From the NCBI RefSeq assembly GCF_016888165.1, contig NZ_JACSWC010000435.1, forward strand, positions 1 to 64,000: 64,000 nucleotides of DNA, given 5' to 3'. The translations under genes were made by a program, and so were the position numbers. Origin of the DNA: Halomicronema sp. CCY15110 (lineage in GTDB: Bacteria > Cyanobacteriota > Cyanobacteriia > Phormidesmidales > Phormidesmidaceae). The first letter of the stretch is position 1; the number at the start of each line of letters is the position of its first letter. Below are positions 54,322 through 64,000 of the stretch, piece after piece. The notes under the pieces were generated by a model. It was not told the origin of the DNA. It saw nothing but the letters and a program-made list of their open reading frames with translations, and made no database searches.

Positions 54322-56205
54322 CTAATCGCGGGGATCAGCAGTCCAAAATACGACCAGAGTGCTGGCCGCCTCATTCCTTAAAGGAATTACTGACGCCAAG
54401 AGTTGCACTGCGCCGTTGAGTGACATCTGAATCAGGGGCGCACCGCAATATTCGCCAGCATCGGCCGCTTCAGTGGTATACAACCGTGACAACGTGCTTG
54501 GCACTTGGTCCGCCGCCTCCGACAAAATAAGGGCATCGGCGGCGGTTTCAACGGGGCGAAAAGTTTCAGTGGTGAGATCAGCCAAGAAACAACTTTGTTC
54601 AATGTCCACCGGCCAACCGCTTTCTAGCGAAGCGGCGGCTAGTGCCAGTTGTTGATTCAAGCTACCGACTGGGGAGGCTGCCACCCGTTGTCGGCCAGTT
54701 TCTAATAAGGTGGTTTGCTGCGGTGGATTAAAGGCGATCGCGACATCGCTGCCTGGATCGCTGGGTGGCCTTGCATCTGGATTGCTACGGTCAAGGGTGC
54801 TGTCGGGCGGGCGGTCAAACGTATCTGATTCTAGTGATTGGCAGTCATCGGCGTCATACGCAATTGGCACCTCGATCACCCAGATCTGCGGCGCGTCTGA
54901 GGGAGTAAACGCCACGGTTTTGACTAACTCACGGGCGCGATCGTCAAAGTATTGATAGCCCGTGGATCGTAATGTCACAGGGTCACTGCCCAAGGTACCG
55001 TCAGGCTGCACCAGGACGCCCACCTCGACCTGCTCTTTTGGGTCCACGGGCAAACAAATGCCGAGCGGATACGACACATCCGGGATAAAGCCTGCCCATT
55101 TTGGGATCTCCAGATCATCGTCCTCAGGCAAGTCGATCGCAGCTGACTCGCGCAAGGTTTGCAACCAGGCTGCTTTCGTCGCGTCAGCCGCTCGGGGCGT
55201 GGTGACAGCTGGCCCCACATAGCTTGCCAAAACGGTGAAATAACCATCGGGCAGGCGATCGACGTCAGGGGGCCAGTCACAGTCGGTGTCGTCGTAGTCT
55301 ACGGCAAGCTCAACTCGGTAAGCTCTGGGTTCAGCCACTTCTGGATATGCATACTGCCGCACTCGGTCTTCAGCAGCGTTATCAAAGGCGCGGTACTGGG
55401 TCTGCTGAACGAAGGGTTGATAGGAGTCGAGAGTACCGTCACCATCCACCAAGACTAATATTCGTGCCGCATCTGGGGGCGCTGGCAAACAAATGTTGGC
55501 GGCGTACGGTAAAGGCTCGAATATTTTGAGCGGACGGATTTCTAAGTCAGCAAATGTAGGACCGCGATCCCGTAGACTCTGCAACCATAGCTCTCGTCTT
55601 TCTGCCGCTTGGCCCTCGGTTAGTTGCAAGCCACTGTAGGTTTTGAAAATTTCAATGTAGTCGCCAAATGGGTCAGCCTCAGCAGCAGTGGCATCGCCAG
55701 GGCGATCGGGTGGTCTGCGACCAATGTCACTGGTGGCCCGACCGTCGGTGGGAGACGGCTGCGGATTGGGCTCGGTGGCCTGGTCAGCATTGGGCAGGTC
55801 ACCAATGAGTTCCGGTGAGCCGACATTATTTGGATTGGGTGAAGGGCGATCGCTCGGGCGGCGATTCCCGCTTTGGGGATTTTGCTGGCGCGGCGCGGCG
55901 CGGCCCGCTGGGGCCGTGGCCGTGGGACGAGGGGTGGCACTACTAGGCCGAGCCGTTTTGACTGTCCCAGGGTCGGTGTTGGCCGCAGTGGGTCGCTCCG
56001 ACGGGGCATCAATTTTAATTACTGCCACCCCGTCTTCCTCTGGATCCGGAGGCGGTAGCAATTCCTCTTCCGCTGGCCCGGTAGGAATGAATAAAACGAG
56101 ACCATGCAACCCCAATGAGACCAGCAACATCGGGGCAATGAGCCAGCGCCACTGCGGCAAGGTCGAAGTCAGCTTCGGGGGAGTCGGAATGCGGTCTTGC
56201 GCCAT
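54322..56205 (-). CDS. TonB-like protein with a duplicated C-terminal domain
   Basis: A 627-residue protein. One N-terminal transmembrane helix (RWLIAPMLLVSLGLHGLVLFIP), an acidic then long Pro/Ser/Arg-rich disordered stretch (about 45-190), then two related segments: about 205-310 (LQSLRDRG, ICLPAPPDAARILVLVDGDGTL, YDDTDC) and about 347-455 (LQTLRESA, ICLPVDPKEQVEVGVLVQPDGTL, YDADDC). A third C-terminal part is unrelated to these. The layout fits TonB-type proteins that span the periplasm to energise outer-membrane receptors, but no ExbB/ExbD or receptor gene is nearby, so the role is inferred. Confidence 0.75.
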   Translation of the reverse strand: MAQDRIPTPPKLTSTLPQWRWLIAPMLLVSLGLHGLVLFIPTGPAEEELLPPPDPEEDGVAVIKIDAPSERPTAANTDPGTVKTARPSSATPRPTATAPAGRAAPRQQNPQSGNRRPSDRPSPNPNNVGSPELIGDLPNADQATEPNPQPSPTDGRATSDIGRRPPDRPGDATAAEADPFGDYIEIFKTYSGLQLTEGQAAERRELWLQSLRDRGPTFADLEIRPLKIFEPLPYAANICLPAPPDAARILVLVDGDGTLDSYQPFVQQTQYRAFDNAAEDRVRQYAYPEVAEPRAYRVELAVDYDDTDCDWPPDVDRLPDGYFTVLASYVGPAVTTPRAADATKAAWLQTLRESAAIDLPEDDDLEIPKWAGFIPDVSYPLGICLPVDPKEQVEVGVLVQPDGTLGSDPVTLRSTGYQYFDDRARELVKTVAFTPSDAPQIWVIEVPIAYDADDCQSLESDTFDRPPDSTLDRSNPDARPPSDPGSDVAIAFNPPQQTTLLETGRQRVAASPVGSLNQQLALAAASLESGWPVDIEQSCFLADLTTETFRPVETAADALILSEAADQVPSTLSRLYTTEAADAGEYCGAPLIQMSLNGAVQLLASVIPLRNEAASTLVVFWTADPRD

Positions 56206-56822
56206 GGTCTAACAAAACAGTTGGAAAAACGAAGCTAATCACAAAGGCTAGGGATCACGCGAATCCCAGCGAGCGGGGGATGGCAACCTTGGGGTGATGA
56301 TCACCCACTGGGTTGGGCGCGGTGCTAACAACAACCAGGTCCCCAACTGGATCACCCCACAAATGAGCGTAACGGAATTAAATCCGCCTTGCGATCGCGC
56401 CCCAGTTGGAACAATCTATGATGGCATCTTTATGATTCTCAGACCGCCAATTGCGAGTGACCACACTCAACCGATCCATGGGCCTACAATTGGCCGATGG
56501 TGGCTGAAATATTGACGTCGCCACTGTCTGATTTTCTCCCCGCAGCGAGCGAATTGTTCACCATCCTGCAAATTTGATGTCCCAGACGGAGACGGATCGG
56601 TTCCCCGTGTCTGATTGCCGAGCGACGATTTCCGTAAAACTCCACGCAATATCAGCGGCTGTAACCGCACGGTTGGCACTGCTGATATCGGCGACAATGC
56701 TTTGCCGAATTTAACAAAATTGCACAGACCAATCTTGCTGTGTCAGGAAACACAGTATGGTTTGAAATGAGCCTGCTTGCGACAGCACTCGTCCTCAACT
56801 TTCGCAGTTTTACATCACTGTT
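56206..56822. other. 617-base gap upstream of acs
   Basis: Divergent promoters of the TonB-like gene and acs must lie here. Short frames (56294-56515) are not protein-like. Nothing else seen. Confidence 0.4.
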
Positions 56823-58793
56823 ATGTCTCAACCGACGATTGAATCGATTCTCAACGAAAAGCGCTTGTTTGAGCCCGCCGCCGACTTTTCTGCCGATGCT
56901 CGCATCAAAAGCATGGCGGAATACCAGGCCCTTTACGACAAAGCCGCCGCTGACCCCGCCGCATTTTGGGCCGAACTAGCGGAGCAAGAACTGCATTGGT
57001 TCAAAAAGTGGGACACCACGCTGGACTGGCAACCGCCCTTTGCCAAATGGTTTGTCGGGGGCAAGCTCAACATTTCTTATAACTGTCTGGATCGACACCT
57101 GACCACTTGGCGGCGCAATAAAGCCGCCCTGATTTGGGAAGGCGAGCCGGGCGATTCGCGGACGCTGACCTATGGCGAACTGCACCGCGAAGTCTGCCAA
57201 ATGGCCAATGTGCTTAAAGACCTGGGCGTGAAGAAGGGCGATCGCGTCGGGCTGTACATGCCCATGATTCCTGAAGCGGCGATCGCGATGCTGGCCTGTG
57301 CCCGCATTGGCGCACCCCATACGGTAATTTTTGGCGGCTTTAGTGCCGATGCGTTGCGCGATCGCCTCAACGACGCCGAAGCCAAACTAGTCATCACCGC
57401 CGATGGTGGCTTTCGCAAAGATAAAGTGATTCCCCTCAAAGCGGCGGTGGATCAAGCCCTAGAGAACGATTCGGTTCCCAGTGTCGAGAACGTGCTCGTG
57501 GTTGAGCGCACCAAATCCGGTGTCCCCATGGTCCAGGGGCGCGATCACTGGTGGCACGATCTCCAGCCCACGGCTTCCGGCGACTGCCCCGCCGAAGAAA
57601 TGGACGCCGAGGACATGCTGTTCATCCTTTACACCAGTGGCACCACGGGCAAACCCAAGGGCGTCGTCCACACCACGGGCGGCTACAACCTGTACACCCA
57701 CATGACCTTCCAGTGGACTTTTGACCACAAAGACACGGACGTTTACTGGTGTACGGCAGACGTGGGCTGGATTACGGGCCACAGCTACATCGTCTATGGG
57801 CCGCTGTCGAACGGGGCCACCAGCCTGATGTACGAAGGCGTGCCGCGACCCTCTAATCCCGGCTGTTTTTGGGATGTGGTGGAAAAATACGGCGTCAACA
57901 TCTTTTACACCGCCCCGACCGCCATCCGCGCCTTTATGAAAATGGGCGAGGATGAGCCGAAAGCCCGTGACCTGTCTTCCCTGCGCATTCTCGGCACCGT
58001 GGGAGAACCGATCAATCCCGAAGCCTGGGTGTGGTATCAGCAGGTAATCGGCGGCGGCCACTGCCCGATTGTCGATACCTGGTGGCAAACGGAGACAGGC
58101 GGGTTCATGCTGACGCCGCTGCCAGGAGCCACACCCACTAAACCCGGTTCCGCGACCAAGCCCTTCCCCGGCATCATTGCCGACGTGGTGGATTTGGATG
58201 GCAATTCCGTTGGCGACAATGAAGGGGGCTATCTAGTGATCAAGCATCCCTGGCCTAGCATGATGCGGACGGTCTACGGTGACGACGATCGCTTCCGGCG
58301 CACCTATTGGGAGCACATTCCGCCCAAAGATGGTCAGTATCTGTACTTTGCTGGGGACGGGGCGCGGCGCGACGAGGATGGCTATTTTTGGGTGATGGGC
58401 CGCGTGGATGACGTGCTCAGTGTCTCGGGTCACCGCCTGGGCACCATGGAAATTGAGTCGGCGCTGGTATCGCATCCGGCGGTGGCGGAAGCTGCCGTAG
58501 TGGGTCGCAAAAACGAGATTACGGGTGAGGAGGTGTTTGCTTTCGTGACGTTAGAAAGTCATCACCAACCCAGCGAAGCGTTGAAGGGCGAGCTGAAGCA
58601 GCATGTCATTAAGGAGATTGGCATCATTGCTCGGCCCGCCGATATTCGCTTTGCGGACTCGCTGCCCAAGACGCGATCGGGCAAAATCATCCGTCGCTTC
58701 CTCCGTAACCTCGCGAGTGGCGAAGACATCGTCGGCGATGCCAGCACGATGGAAGACCAAAGCGTCCTCGATAAACTCCGCCAGGGGGCGTAA
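56823..58793 (+). CDS. acs: acetyl-CoA synthetase, AMP-forming
   Basis: A 656-residue enzyme: acetate + ATP + CoA to acetyl-CoA + AMP + PPi, by an acetyl-adenylate. N-terminal [22 protein letters not shown]-loop-like [18 protein letters not shown] near 262; [10 protein letters not shown] near 418; the hinge [20 protein letters not shown] near 530; and the C-terminal catalytic Lys in [14 protein letters not shown] near 618, the site that acetylation switches off in the family. Normal length, apparently single gene. Confidence 0.97.
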   Translation: MSQPTIESILNEKRLFEPAADFSADARIKSMAEYQALYDKAAADPAAFWAELAEQELHWFKKWDTTLDWQPPFAKWFVGGKLNISYNCLDRHLTTWRRNKAALIWEGEPGDSRTLTYGELHREVCQMANVLKDLGVKKGDRVGLYMPMIPEAAIAMLACARIGAPHTVIFGGFSADALRDRLNDAEAKLVITADGGFRKDKVIPLKAAVDQALENDSVPSVENVLVVERTKSGVPMVQGRDHWWHDLQPTASGDCPAEEMDAEDMLFILYTSGTTGKPKGVVHTTGGYNLYTHMTFQWTFDHKDTDVYWCTADVGWITGHSYIVYGPLSNGATSLMYEGVPRPSNPGCFWDVVEKYGVNIFYTAPTAIRAFMKMGEDEPKARDLSSLRILGTVGEPINPEAWVWYQQVIGGGHCPIVDTWWQTETGGFMLTPLPGATPTKPGSATKPFPGIIADVVDLDGNSVGDNEGGYLVIKHPWPSMMRTVYGDDDRFRRTYWEHIPPKDGQYLYFAGDGARRDEDGYFWVMGRVDDVLSVSGHRLGTMEIESALVSHPAVAEAAVVGRKNEITGEEVFAFVTLESHHQPSEALKGELKQHVIKEIGIIARPADIRFADSLPKTRSGKIIRRFLRNLASGEDIVGDASTMEDQSVLDKLRQGA

Positions 58794-59060
58794 GGGCTGA
58801 GGATCGTTGAAGGGGGCTCTAGGTGTCGTCGCGGAGCTGCTGCAAAATCGCCTGGGTGGTGGGATGCTCAGAGAGCTGATGGGTTTGCCTAGCTGTCAGG
58901 GCCTCGCGAATCGTACCCATGAAATTGTTCAGGAAATATGCCCCAGCTGAGCGATCGTTTCTGTTGGCTACGCAGTCTGGGGAACAGCCACGGTCAAATA
59001 TGATGCTTTGAGAACGTTTGTTTGCCCTGCCGCCCCGCTTGATCTGCTACCCAAACCACC

Positions 59061-60617
59061 ATGAATGCTTTTGTTTTGCGCCGCTACTGGCCCATTCTTG
59101 TCATGCTGCTGGGCTTGCGGCTCGTTTACTGGCTGGGGGCGTTTCCCAATCCCGATGAGGCGTATTACTGGCTGTGGGGGCAGCACCTCGACTGGTCATA
59201 TTTTGATCATCCTCCTTGGCATGCGTGGGTGCAGGGTGGATTTACGGCGGCTTTCGGGCGATCGCCGTTTGTCCTGCGGCTCCCCAACTTGCTCACCACG
59301 GGCTTGCTGCTGTGGCTGTATGGGGTCATTTGCCAACGCTTGTATGGTCGTCAAGGGGCAAACGCCTTTGGTCTTACGGTCTTACTGCTGCTGTCTTCGC
59401 CATTATTTTTTTTGTTTTTGGCGATGGCCTGGCATGACCATTGGCTGATCTGGTTTGGGACGGTATCGGGCTATTGTCTGATTCGCTTTCTGAGCTGCGA
59501 TCGCCCCCCAGTTTATGCCTGGCTGTACGCCGCTGGACTGCTCATGGGATTGGCCGGGCTATGCAAATATGTTGCACTGCTCCTCGGTTTGGGCTACTTG
59601 GTGGCGATCGCTTCCCACCCCCGCTGGCGATCGCTCTTTACCAACGGACACCTGTATGGCGCGATCGGGCTGGCGCTGCTAGTGATGACCCCAGTCTTTT
59701 GGTGGAACTCACAGCATGACTGGGCTTCATTTCAGTTTTACCTAGGCCGTAGCGTACAGGCCGAGTCGTCCACGATTGATTGGTTTGGGCCGATTGGGTT
59801 TGTGTTGCTCAGCGCCTTACTCTTTGGCCCGCTGCATAGCTGGCTCACCTGGCAATGCCGTCAGCGGGGATTGATGTCGCCATTTGGGGCGACCTATCAG
59901 CGAGTCGCGTTCAGCGTTTTCGCCACGTCTTCGCTGCTGCTGGCGGCGTTGTCCCTGATCGCCCCTGTGCTGTATTACTGGAATATTTTGGCCTACCCGC
60001 TGTTGTTGCCGTTGCTAGCGGGGCATTTTCTTAGCCCCCAGCGACTCCACGGAGTGCGCGATCGCCGCCTGCTCCACACCACCCTGGGCTTAGGTATCGT
60101 TGTGGCGACTGTATTGGTAGTTCACTTCACCTTCATGCCGCTGACAGCCCTGATTTCAGACACCGGCGATGATGACACCCGCATGGTTTACGGCTGGCTG
60201 CCAACCGCTGAGTGGCTCAAGCGCGAAGCCGCCGCCTTCGCCGAGCCGCCACTGTTATTGACGACAGATTATCGGTCAGCTTCAGCCTTGGCTTACATCC
60301 TGAATGACCCGACGGTGCTGGCAATTTCAGGTCGCGTTGATCAATTCGACTTTTGGTACAAGACCGCTGAACTCAATGGGCGATCGGGTCTGTTACTAGG
60401 AGATGACTGGCATCCGATTTGTCCAACCCACCTGACGATGTTTGATGAGACGACTTCGCCCACCACGTTTTCAGCGCAGCACTGGGGCACTTTTATCAAG
60501 CAATACACCCTGGTGCGCGGGAACGACTTTCAAGCTGAGGGAATGACCGCTGATCCATTCAGCCCTGAGTATCCGCTGGCCTTCACCACCGATGGCGAGC
60601 AGTGTGCGTCCCCGTAG
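59061..60617 (+). CDS. GT39-family membrane glycosyltransferase 1
   Basis: A 518-residue protein of the PMT/ArnT clan. N-terminal helix then the catalytic acidic loop NPDEAYYWLWGQHLDWSYFDHPPW near 30-52, with the PDEAYYW and DHPP motifs of bacterial members. About ten further hydrophobic helices, and a soluble C-terminal part (about 370-518). The family moves sugars from polyprenyl-phosphate carriers onto lipid or protein on the outer face of the membrane. Acceptor and sugar are unknown. Confidence 0.88.
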   Translation: MNAFVLRRYWPILVMLLGLRLVYWLGAFPNPDEAYYWLWGQHLDWSYFDHPPWHAWVQGGFTAAFGRSPFVLRLPNLLTTGLLLWLYGVICQRLYGRQGANAFGLTVLLLLSSPLFFLFLAMAWHDHWLIWFGTVSGYCLIRFLSCDRPPVYAWLYAAGLLMGLAGLCKYVALLLGLGYLVAIASHPRWRSLFTNGHLYGAIGLALLVMTPVFWWNSQHDWASFQFYLGRSVQAESSTIDWFGPIGFVLLSALLFGPLHSWLTWQCRQRGLMSPFGATYQRVAFSVFATSSLLLAALSLIAPVLYYWNILAYPLLLPLLAGHFLSPQRLHGVRDRRLLHTTLGLGIVVATVLVVHFTFMPLTALISDTGDDDTRMVYGWLPTAEWLKREAAAFAEPPLLLTTDYRSASALAYILNDPTVLAISGRVDQFDFWYKTAELNGRSGLLLGDDWHPICPTHLTMFDETTSPTTFSAQHWGTFIKQYTLVRGNDFQAEGMTADPFSPEYPLAFTTDGEQCASP

Positions 60618-60931
60618 AGGCAACCAGGACAATTGACAGGCAGGCGCTGACCAGGCAAGCGTTGCATTCAAGCGTCGAGGGTAGCCTCAATCCGACAACG
60701 CCGACCTGACAACATCAGTATTGCCCAAACGCTGGCAACCGAATCCCTAATCCCTGCTCCTAACCGTGAGGTTGAACGAGGGGCAGGCAGCGATCGCCCA
60801 AGCCGCCAGCAGGCACACAAAAAGGAGCACAGCTAATACGCCATGCTCCTTAAAGACACCCTATACGCAAGTTTGGTTGTTTCCAACCCAGTCAAAACGA
60901 GACTTCAAATAACTGAATAATTGACCTGGAC
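60618..60931. other. gap between glycosyltransferase 1 and sigF
   Basis: About 310 bases between convergent genes. Only a hairpin terminator (60832-60851) is seen. Confidence 0.5.
60832..60851 (-). terminator. terminator of sigF
   Basis: Arms AAGGAGCA (60832-60839) and TGCTCCTT (60844-60851), with the minus strand continuing TTTTTG. 80 nt after the sigF stop. The 4-base loop is longer if the flanking bases stay open. Confidence 0.65.
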
Positions 60932-61720
60932 TTATGGCTCAGTTTGCAAAGCTTGAGGCTGCAAAAAGGCGACCATCTGGTCGATACCGCGTTGAATGCG
61001 GCGGGTCACTGTCATGGGGCTCACGCCAATCCGTTCGGCGACTTCCTTGCGGGATAGGCCATTGAAGAACACATATTCAATGGCGGAACGAGTTTTGTCT
61101 TCCAGTTGAGCCATGGCTCGCTGCAACTGCTGACGATCTTCTTCGAGCAACTGCATCCGCAGGTAGTAAGTATCGGGCAGCGTATCGCCTAACGTGATGC
61201 TGGAATCAATCTGGTGGCAAACGGTGGCATCGAGGCTCAGGGGCATCCGGTTCTTGCTGGCCATTTTGACTTCACGCCATTCTTCAACCGAGACGCAGAG
61301 CGCTTGAGCCATTTCATGATCGTTGGGTTGGCGGCCCAGTTGGCGAATCATTTCGCCTTGGCACTTTTGAGCTTCTTTTTGCAAGTCTTGCCAACGGCGG
61401 GGAATCTTAACGGTAGTGCCGCGATCGCGCAGGAAATGTAGCATTTCGCCGCGAATGTAGGGGACGGCAAAGGAGCTAAAGGCACAGCCTTGCACCGGGT
61501 TAAAGCGCTCGATGGCACGAATCAGTCCTAAATAACCAATTTGCTCAAGGTCTTCATAGGGCTCAGAGCACTGATGGCTGACCCGGTGGGCAATCTTTCT
61601 CACGAGGCCAGCATTCAAACGAACCAAGCGATTACGCAATTCAACAGAAGGCTGATGTTTGTATGCAATCAGCATTTCCATACCGCGAGAGCGAAGAGAA
61701 GCAGAAGTCTGGTTAGCCAT
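60932..61720 (-). CDS. sigF: RNA polymerase sigma factor, group 3, SigF type
   Basis: A 262-residue alternative sigma factor. Region 2 with LVRKIAHRVSHQCSEPYEDLEQIGYLGLIRAIERFNPVQG and FSSFAVPYIRGEMLHFLRDRGTTVKIPRR (about 35-105, written as its two halves), region 3 (about 110-165) and region 4 with the HTH LSRKEVAERIGVSPMTVTRRIQRG (about 225-248). Size and sequence match the SigF group of cyanobacteria, which in Synechocystis controls pili and motility and autoregulates. A perfect inverted repeat lies 66-94 nt upstream of the start. Confidence 0.92.
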   Translation of the reverse strand: MANQTSASLRSRGMEMLIAYKHQPSVELRNRLVRLNAGLVRKIAHRVSHQCSEPYEDLEQIGYLGLIRAIERFNPVQGCAFSSFAVPYIRGEMLHFLRDRGTTVKIPRRWQDLQKEAQKCQGEMIRQLGRQPNDHEMAQALCVSVEEWREVKMASKNRMPLSLDATVCHQIDSSITLGDTLPDTYYLRMQLLEEDRQQLQRAMAQLEDKTRSAIEYVFFNGLSRKEVAERIGVSPMTVTRRIQRGIDQMVAFLQPQALQTEP

Positions 61721-62357
61721 TTCGATGGATTTCCTTGCGTTTAGAGCGACAGTTTTAGGAAACTAGATTCATTTTCAACATCTAGCCCGTATAACACCAT
61801 CGTTGTTATACGGGACTCTCAGTACACTGCCAAAAAAGTCTCCGTAGATCTGCTGAATACATATTTGGATAAGCATGTTCAAGCCTGATATGAAAGGGAT
61901 TCAGAGCCTCCTCTAGAAGCCAAATGCCTTCCGTAATTATGCGAATTTTGATTTCGAGGTCAAAAAAATCCGGATCAAAATAGTTTAAATCACGGAATCT
62001 TTATAAGAGTTTCTGGAAAAACTTTTTTTTGTAAGGGCTCAAAAAGACAGTTGACATCTTTCGGTTAAAAACTGTCAAAAAACCCATGATCTGATCTCGA
62101 GAACTGGCAATGAGCTTTAAGAAATCTTGCCCAAAAAGGTAGCTGTCTTCACACTTTCTAAATAACAGCTCACTTTGTAAACTTTTGATAAGGCTGGCGT
62201 TGTCGGCTGGCCGAACATCCCGGATCTGGGCTGCTGATTATGCGGTTGTGCAGATTTGTCAGGGCGACACGAGCCCGACCATGACTTGGTTGATGCTGAT
62301 GTGCGAAATCGCCATCAGCAGGTGAGAATCTTGTTACAAACGCCTGCCACCACCTGC
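61721..62357. other. divergent region between sigF and glycosyltransferase 2
   Basis: 637 bases. It holds the 61786-61814 palindrome, an AT-rich stretch (61930-62080) with a GACAGTT/AACTGTC inverted pair (62046-62076) that includes TTGACA, and no gene that I can support. It must contain both promoters. Confidence 0.45.
61786..61814. promoter_or_regulatory. perfect 11-bp inverted repeat upstream of sigF
   Basis: CCCGTATAACA (61786-61796) and its exact complement (61804-61814), 7-base spacer, 66-94 bases upstream of the sigF start. Two-fold symmetry and spacing fit an operator; a leader hairpin is the alternative. Confidence 0.55.
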
Positions 62358-63953
62358 ATGATCTCAAAATTGACGGCCCGACAAAATGACTGGACTTGGT
62401 TGTTGCTGCTATGGGGAGCGGCGCTGTTGCTGTGCTGCATCGATTTAGCGGGAGTGCCGCTGCGGGACTGGGATGAGGGCACGGTCGCGCAAGTTGCCCG
62501 AGAAATGAGCCGAGGAGGCACCTGGTCAGCGTGGTTACATCCCCAACTATGGGGCCAGCCGTATCTCAACAAACCGCCGCTGTTGCACAGTTTCATTGCG
62601 GTCAGCTTCCAACTCTTTGGGGTGCAAACCTGGGCGGCGCGACTACCCGGGGCCATGTTGACTGCGACTTCGGTGCCGATGCTATATCTGCTCGGGCGTG
62701 AGATCTTTCCCGCCCGGCTCTATGCCCTGATGGGGGCAGGAGCTTATTTGACCTGGTTGCCAGTGGTGCGCCATGGTCGTTTAGCCATGCTTGATGGGGC
62801 AGTGGTGTGCTTTTTTATTACCCTGCTCTGGTTGTTGCGGCGATCGCAGCGCCAACCGTGGGCCTATCTGGGGGTGGGGGGGTGTTTTGCGGCGATGTGT
62901 CTGACCAAAGGTATTTTGGGGGGCTTGTTGCTAGCGATCGCCCTCCTGTGGGTGCTGTGGGATGCGCCGAAGGAATGGCGATCGCCCTATCTATGGGGCA
63001 GTTTGGTGCTGGGGGGCATCCCGGTACTCGGTTGGTATGCCCTGCAATGGCAATACTATGGCGACCAATTTATTGATGTCACGTTGTTGAACCAAAACTT
63101 TAGTCGCGTTTGGGAGACTGTCGATGATCATCAAGGCCCACCGTGGTATTACCTACTGGAGCTCTTGAAATATAGTTGGCCTGGGCTGATTTTTTGGCCC
63201 ACAGGATTGTGGTTGACCTGGCGATCGCGCTACACCCCTTGGGCCAAGCTCATCTTGGTCTGGACAGTGGTTTATCTGCTCACGATTTCCGTGATGAGCA
63301 CCAAACTGCCTTGGTATATTTACCCACTGTATCCGGCCATGGCGATGACGGTGGGGGTAGCCCTCACCGCGACGTGGAATCGCCACCGACACTGGAGCGG
63401 GCGCGAGTTAACGCTAAAACGGATTCCCCTGGGTTGGGCGATTTTACTCGCTCTATTCAGTGTGGGCGGGGCGATCGGGCTCGTTTATGCCAGTCCATGG
63501 GGACCAGAGCCTTCACTCGCCTTGGCGGCTACTGGTCTGGGCATCATGGTGACGACGGGCCTCGCGGCCTACCTAGCGGCCCGGCAACAAACGCGCTTTA
63601 TCCCTATTTTGCTCATTGGCCTGTATGCGAGTTTCCTCACCTTAATGCTGTCTGACCATTGGCTATGGGAGTTAGGAGAGGCGTTTCCGGTCTTGCCAGT
63701 CGCTAATCTGGTCAATGCGCAGGTGCCCCCCGAGGCAGCTTTATACATGGCGGATTTTTACGATCGCCCATCGCTGGATTTTTATTGCGATCGCCGCGTC
63801 GTCGCCCAACCGTCAGCGGTTTTGCTAGAAAATTGGCCCCAAGCAACGCCGATGTATGTGTTGACTCAGAATCTCGAACCCTATCAAAGCGGAGCCCCCC
63901 AGACGACAGCCCTGGGGATGGCTGCCGATTGGTATTTGGTCGTGAATCAGTAA
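62358..63953 (+). CDS. GT39-family membrane glycosyltransferase 2 (ArnT-like)
   Basis: A 531-residue protein from ATG 62358 (MISKLTARQ); the frame is open earlier but without protein-like sequence. N-terminal helix, then the ArnT/PMT catalytic loop VPLRDWDEGTVAQVAREM near 32-50 with the DWDEG acidic pair, and LNKPPLLH. About eleven hydrophobic helices and a soluble C-terminus ending near YLVVNQ. Like ArnT it probably transfers a sugar from undecaprenyl phosphate, donor and acceptor unknown. It is a distant relative of 59061-60617, with sigF between them. Confidence 0.88.
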   Translation: MISKLTARQNDWTWLLLLWGAALLLCCIDLAGVPLRDWDEGTVAQVAREMSRGGTWSAWLHPQLWGQPYLNKPPLLHSFIAVSFQLFGVQTWAARLPGAMLTATSVPMLYLLGREIFPARLYALMGAGAYLTWLPVVRHGRLAMLDGAVVCFFITLLWLLRRSQRQPWAYLGVGGCFAAMCLTKGILGGLLLAIALLWVLWDAPKEWRSPYLWGSLVLGGIPVLGWYALQWQYYGDQFIDVTLLNQNFSRVWETVDDHQGPPWYYLLELLKYSWPGLIFWPTGLWLTWRSRYTPWAKLILVWTVVYLLTISVMSTKLPWYIYPLYPAMAMTVGVALTATWNRHRHWSGRELTLKRIPLGWAILLALFSVGGAIGLVYASPWGPEPSLALAATGLGIMVTTGLAAYLAARQQTRFIPILLIGLYASFLTLMLSDHWLWELGEAFPVLPVANLVNAQVPPEAALYMADFYDRPSLDFYCDRRVVAQPSAVLLENWPQATPMYVLTQNLEPYQSGAPQTTALGMAADWYLVVNQ

Positions 63954-64000
63954 CCGGTGGGAACCGGCAATCACCGGCAATTCTCCGGTGCGCCAGGGCT

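Noticed and set aside
56294-56515. 73-codon frame upstream of acs
   Set aside because: No ribosome binding site, no family resemblance, divergent promoter region.

Overview
The window is a chromosomal segment of a cyanobacterium. The octamer GCGATCGC (HIP1) recurs throughout, and several genes are of cyanobacterial types: a DUF3288 protein, hisZ followed by a small bacterial-type ferredoxin, a group 3 sigma factor of the SigF type, and the order rplS / tRNA-Trp / secE / nusG / rplK / rplA / rplJ / rplL. Gene content and the fairly high GC of the core part suggest a Leptolyngbya-like filamentous lineage, but the genus cannot be fixed from the sequence. No CRISPR array, rRNA or intact insertion sequence was seen.

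Positions 1-13650 form an accessory region. It starts with a DUF262/DUF1524 protein of the GmrSD type (minus strand). Diverging from it is a two-gene operon: an SF1 (UvrD-like) helicase with a RelE/ParE-like N-terminal domain, then, 8 nt later, a 1787-residue SF2 helicase with zinc clusters, a DUF1998-like region and a C-terminal nuclease-like domain. Two small genes of types common in cyanobacteria and two tyrosine recombinases follow. The second recombinase lies against the 3' end of tRNA-Gly(CCC). This looks like an integrated defence island using the tRNA as attachment site, and the helicase pair is the best candidate here for an undescribed system.

From 13.8 to 38 kb is mostly housekeeping and transport: an RND efflux pump with its adaptor, a DoxX membrane protein, a DMT exporter, PEP synthase, a STAND (NB-ARC/TPR) protein, a 42-residue membrane peptide, a zinc-ribbon protein, a DUF3288 protein, 6-phosphogluconate dehydrogenase, an AraC-type HTH fragment, a small heat-shock protein with a hairpin around its ribosome binding site, a TetR regulator, tRNA-Ser(GGA), a 2Fe-2S ferredoxin, a secreted nuclease-like protein, an inositol-phosphatase-family enzyme, a J-domain/TPR protein, hisZ and a 4Fe-4S-type ferredoxin.

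From 38.7 to 64 kb lie a subtilisin-like protease with a P domain, an exported repeat protein, a BolA-Grx4 iron-sulfur pair, a hybrid histidine kinase followed after 1 nt by a REC-PAS-GGDEF-EAL protein (a c-di-GMP signalling pair), the ribosomal protein/nusG/secE cluster with an attenuator before rplJ, methionine aminopeptidase, a TonB-like protein with a duplicated domain, acetyl-CoA synthetase, and two GT39-type membrane glycosyltransferases on either side of sigF. Many genes end in clear hairpin terminators. Long intergenic gaps are mostly without recognisable content and are noted individually.
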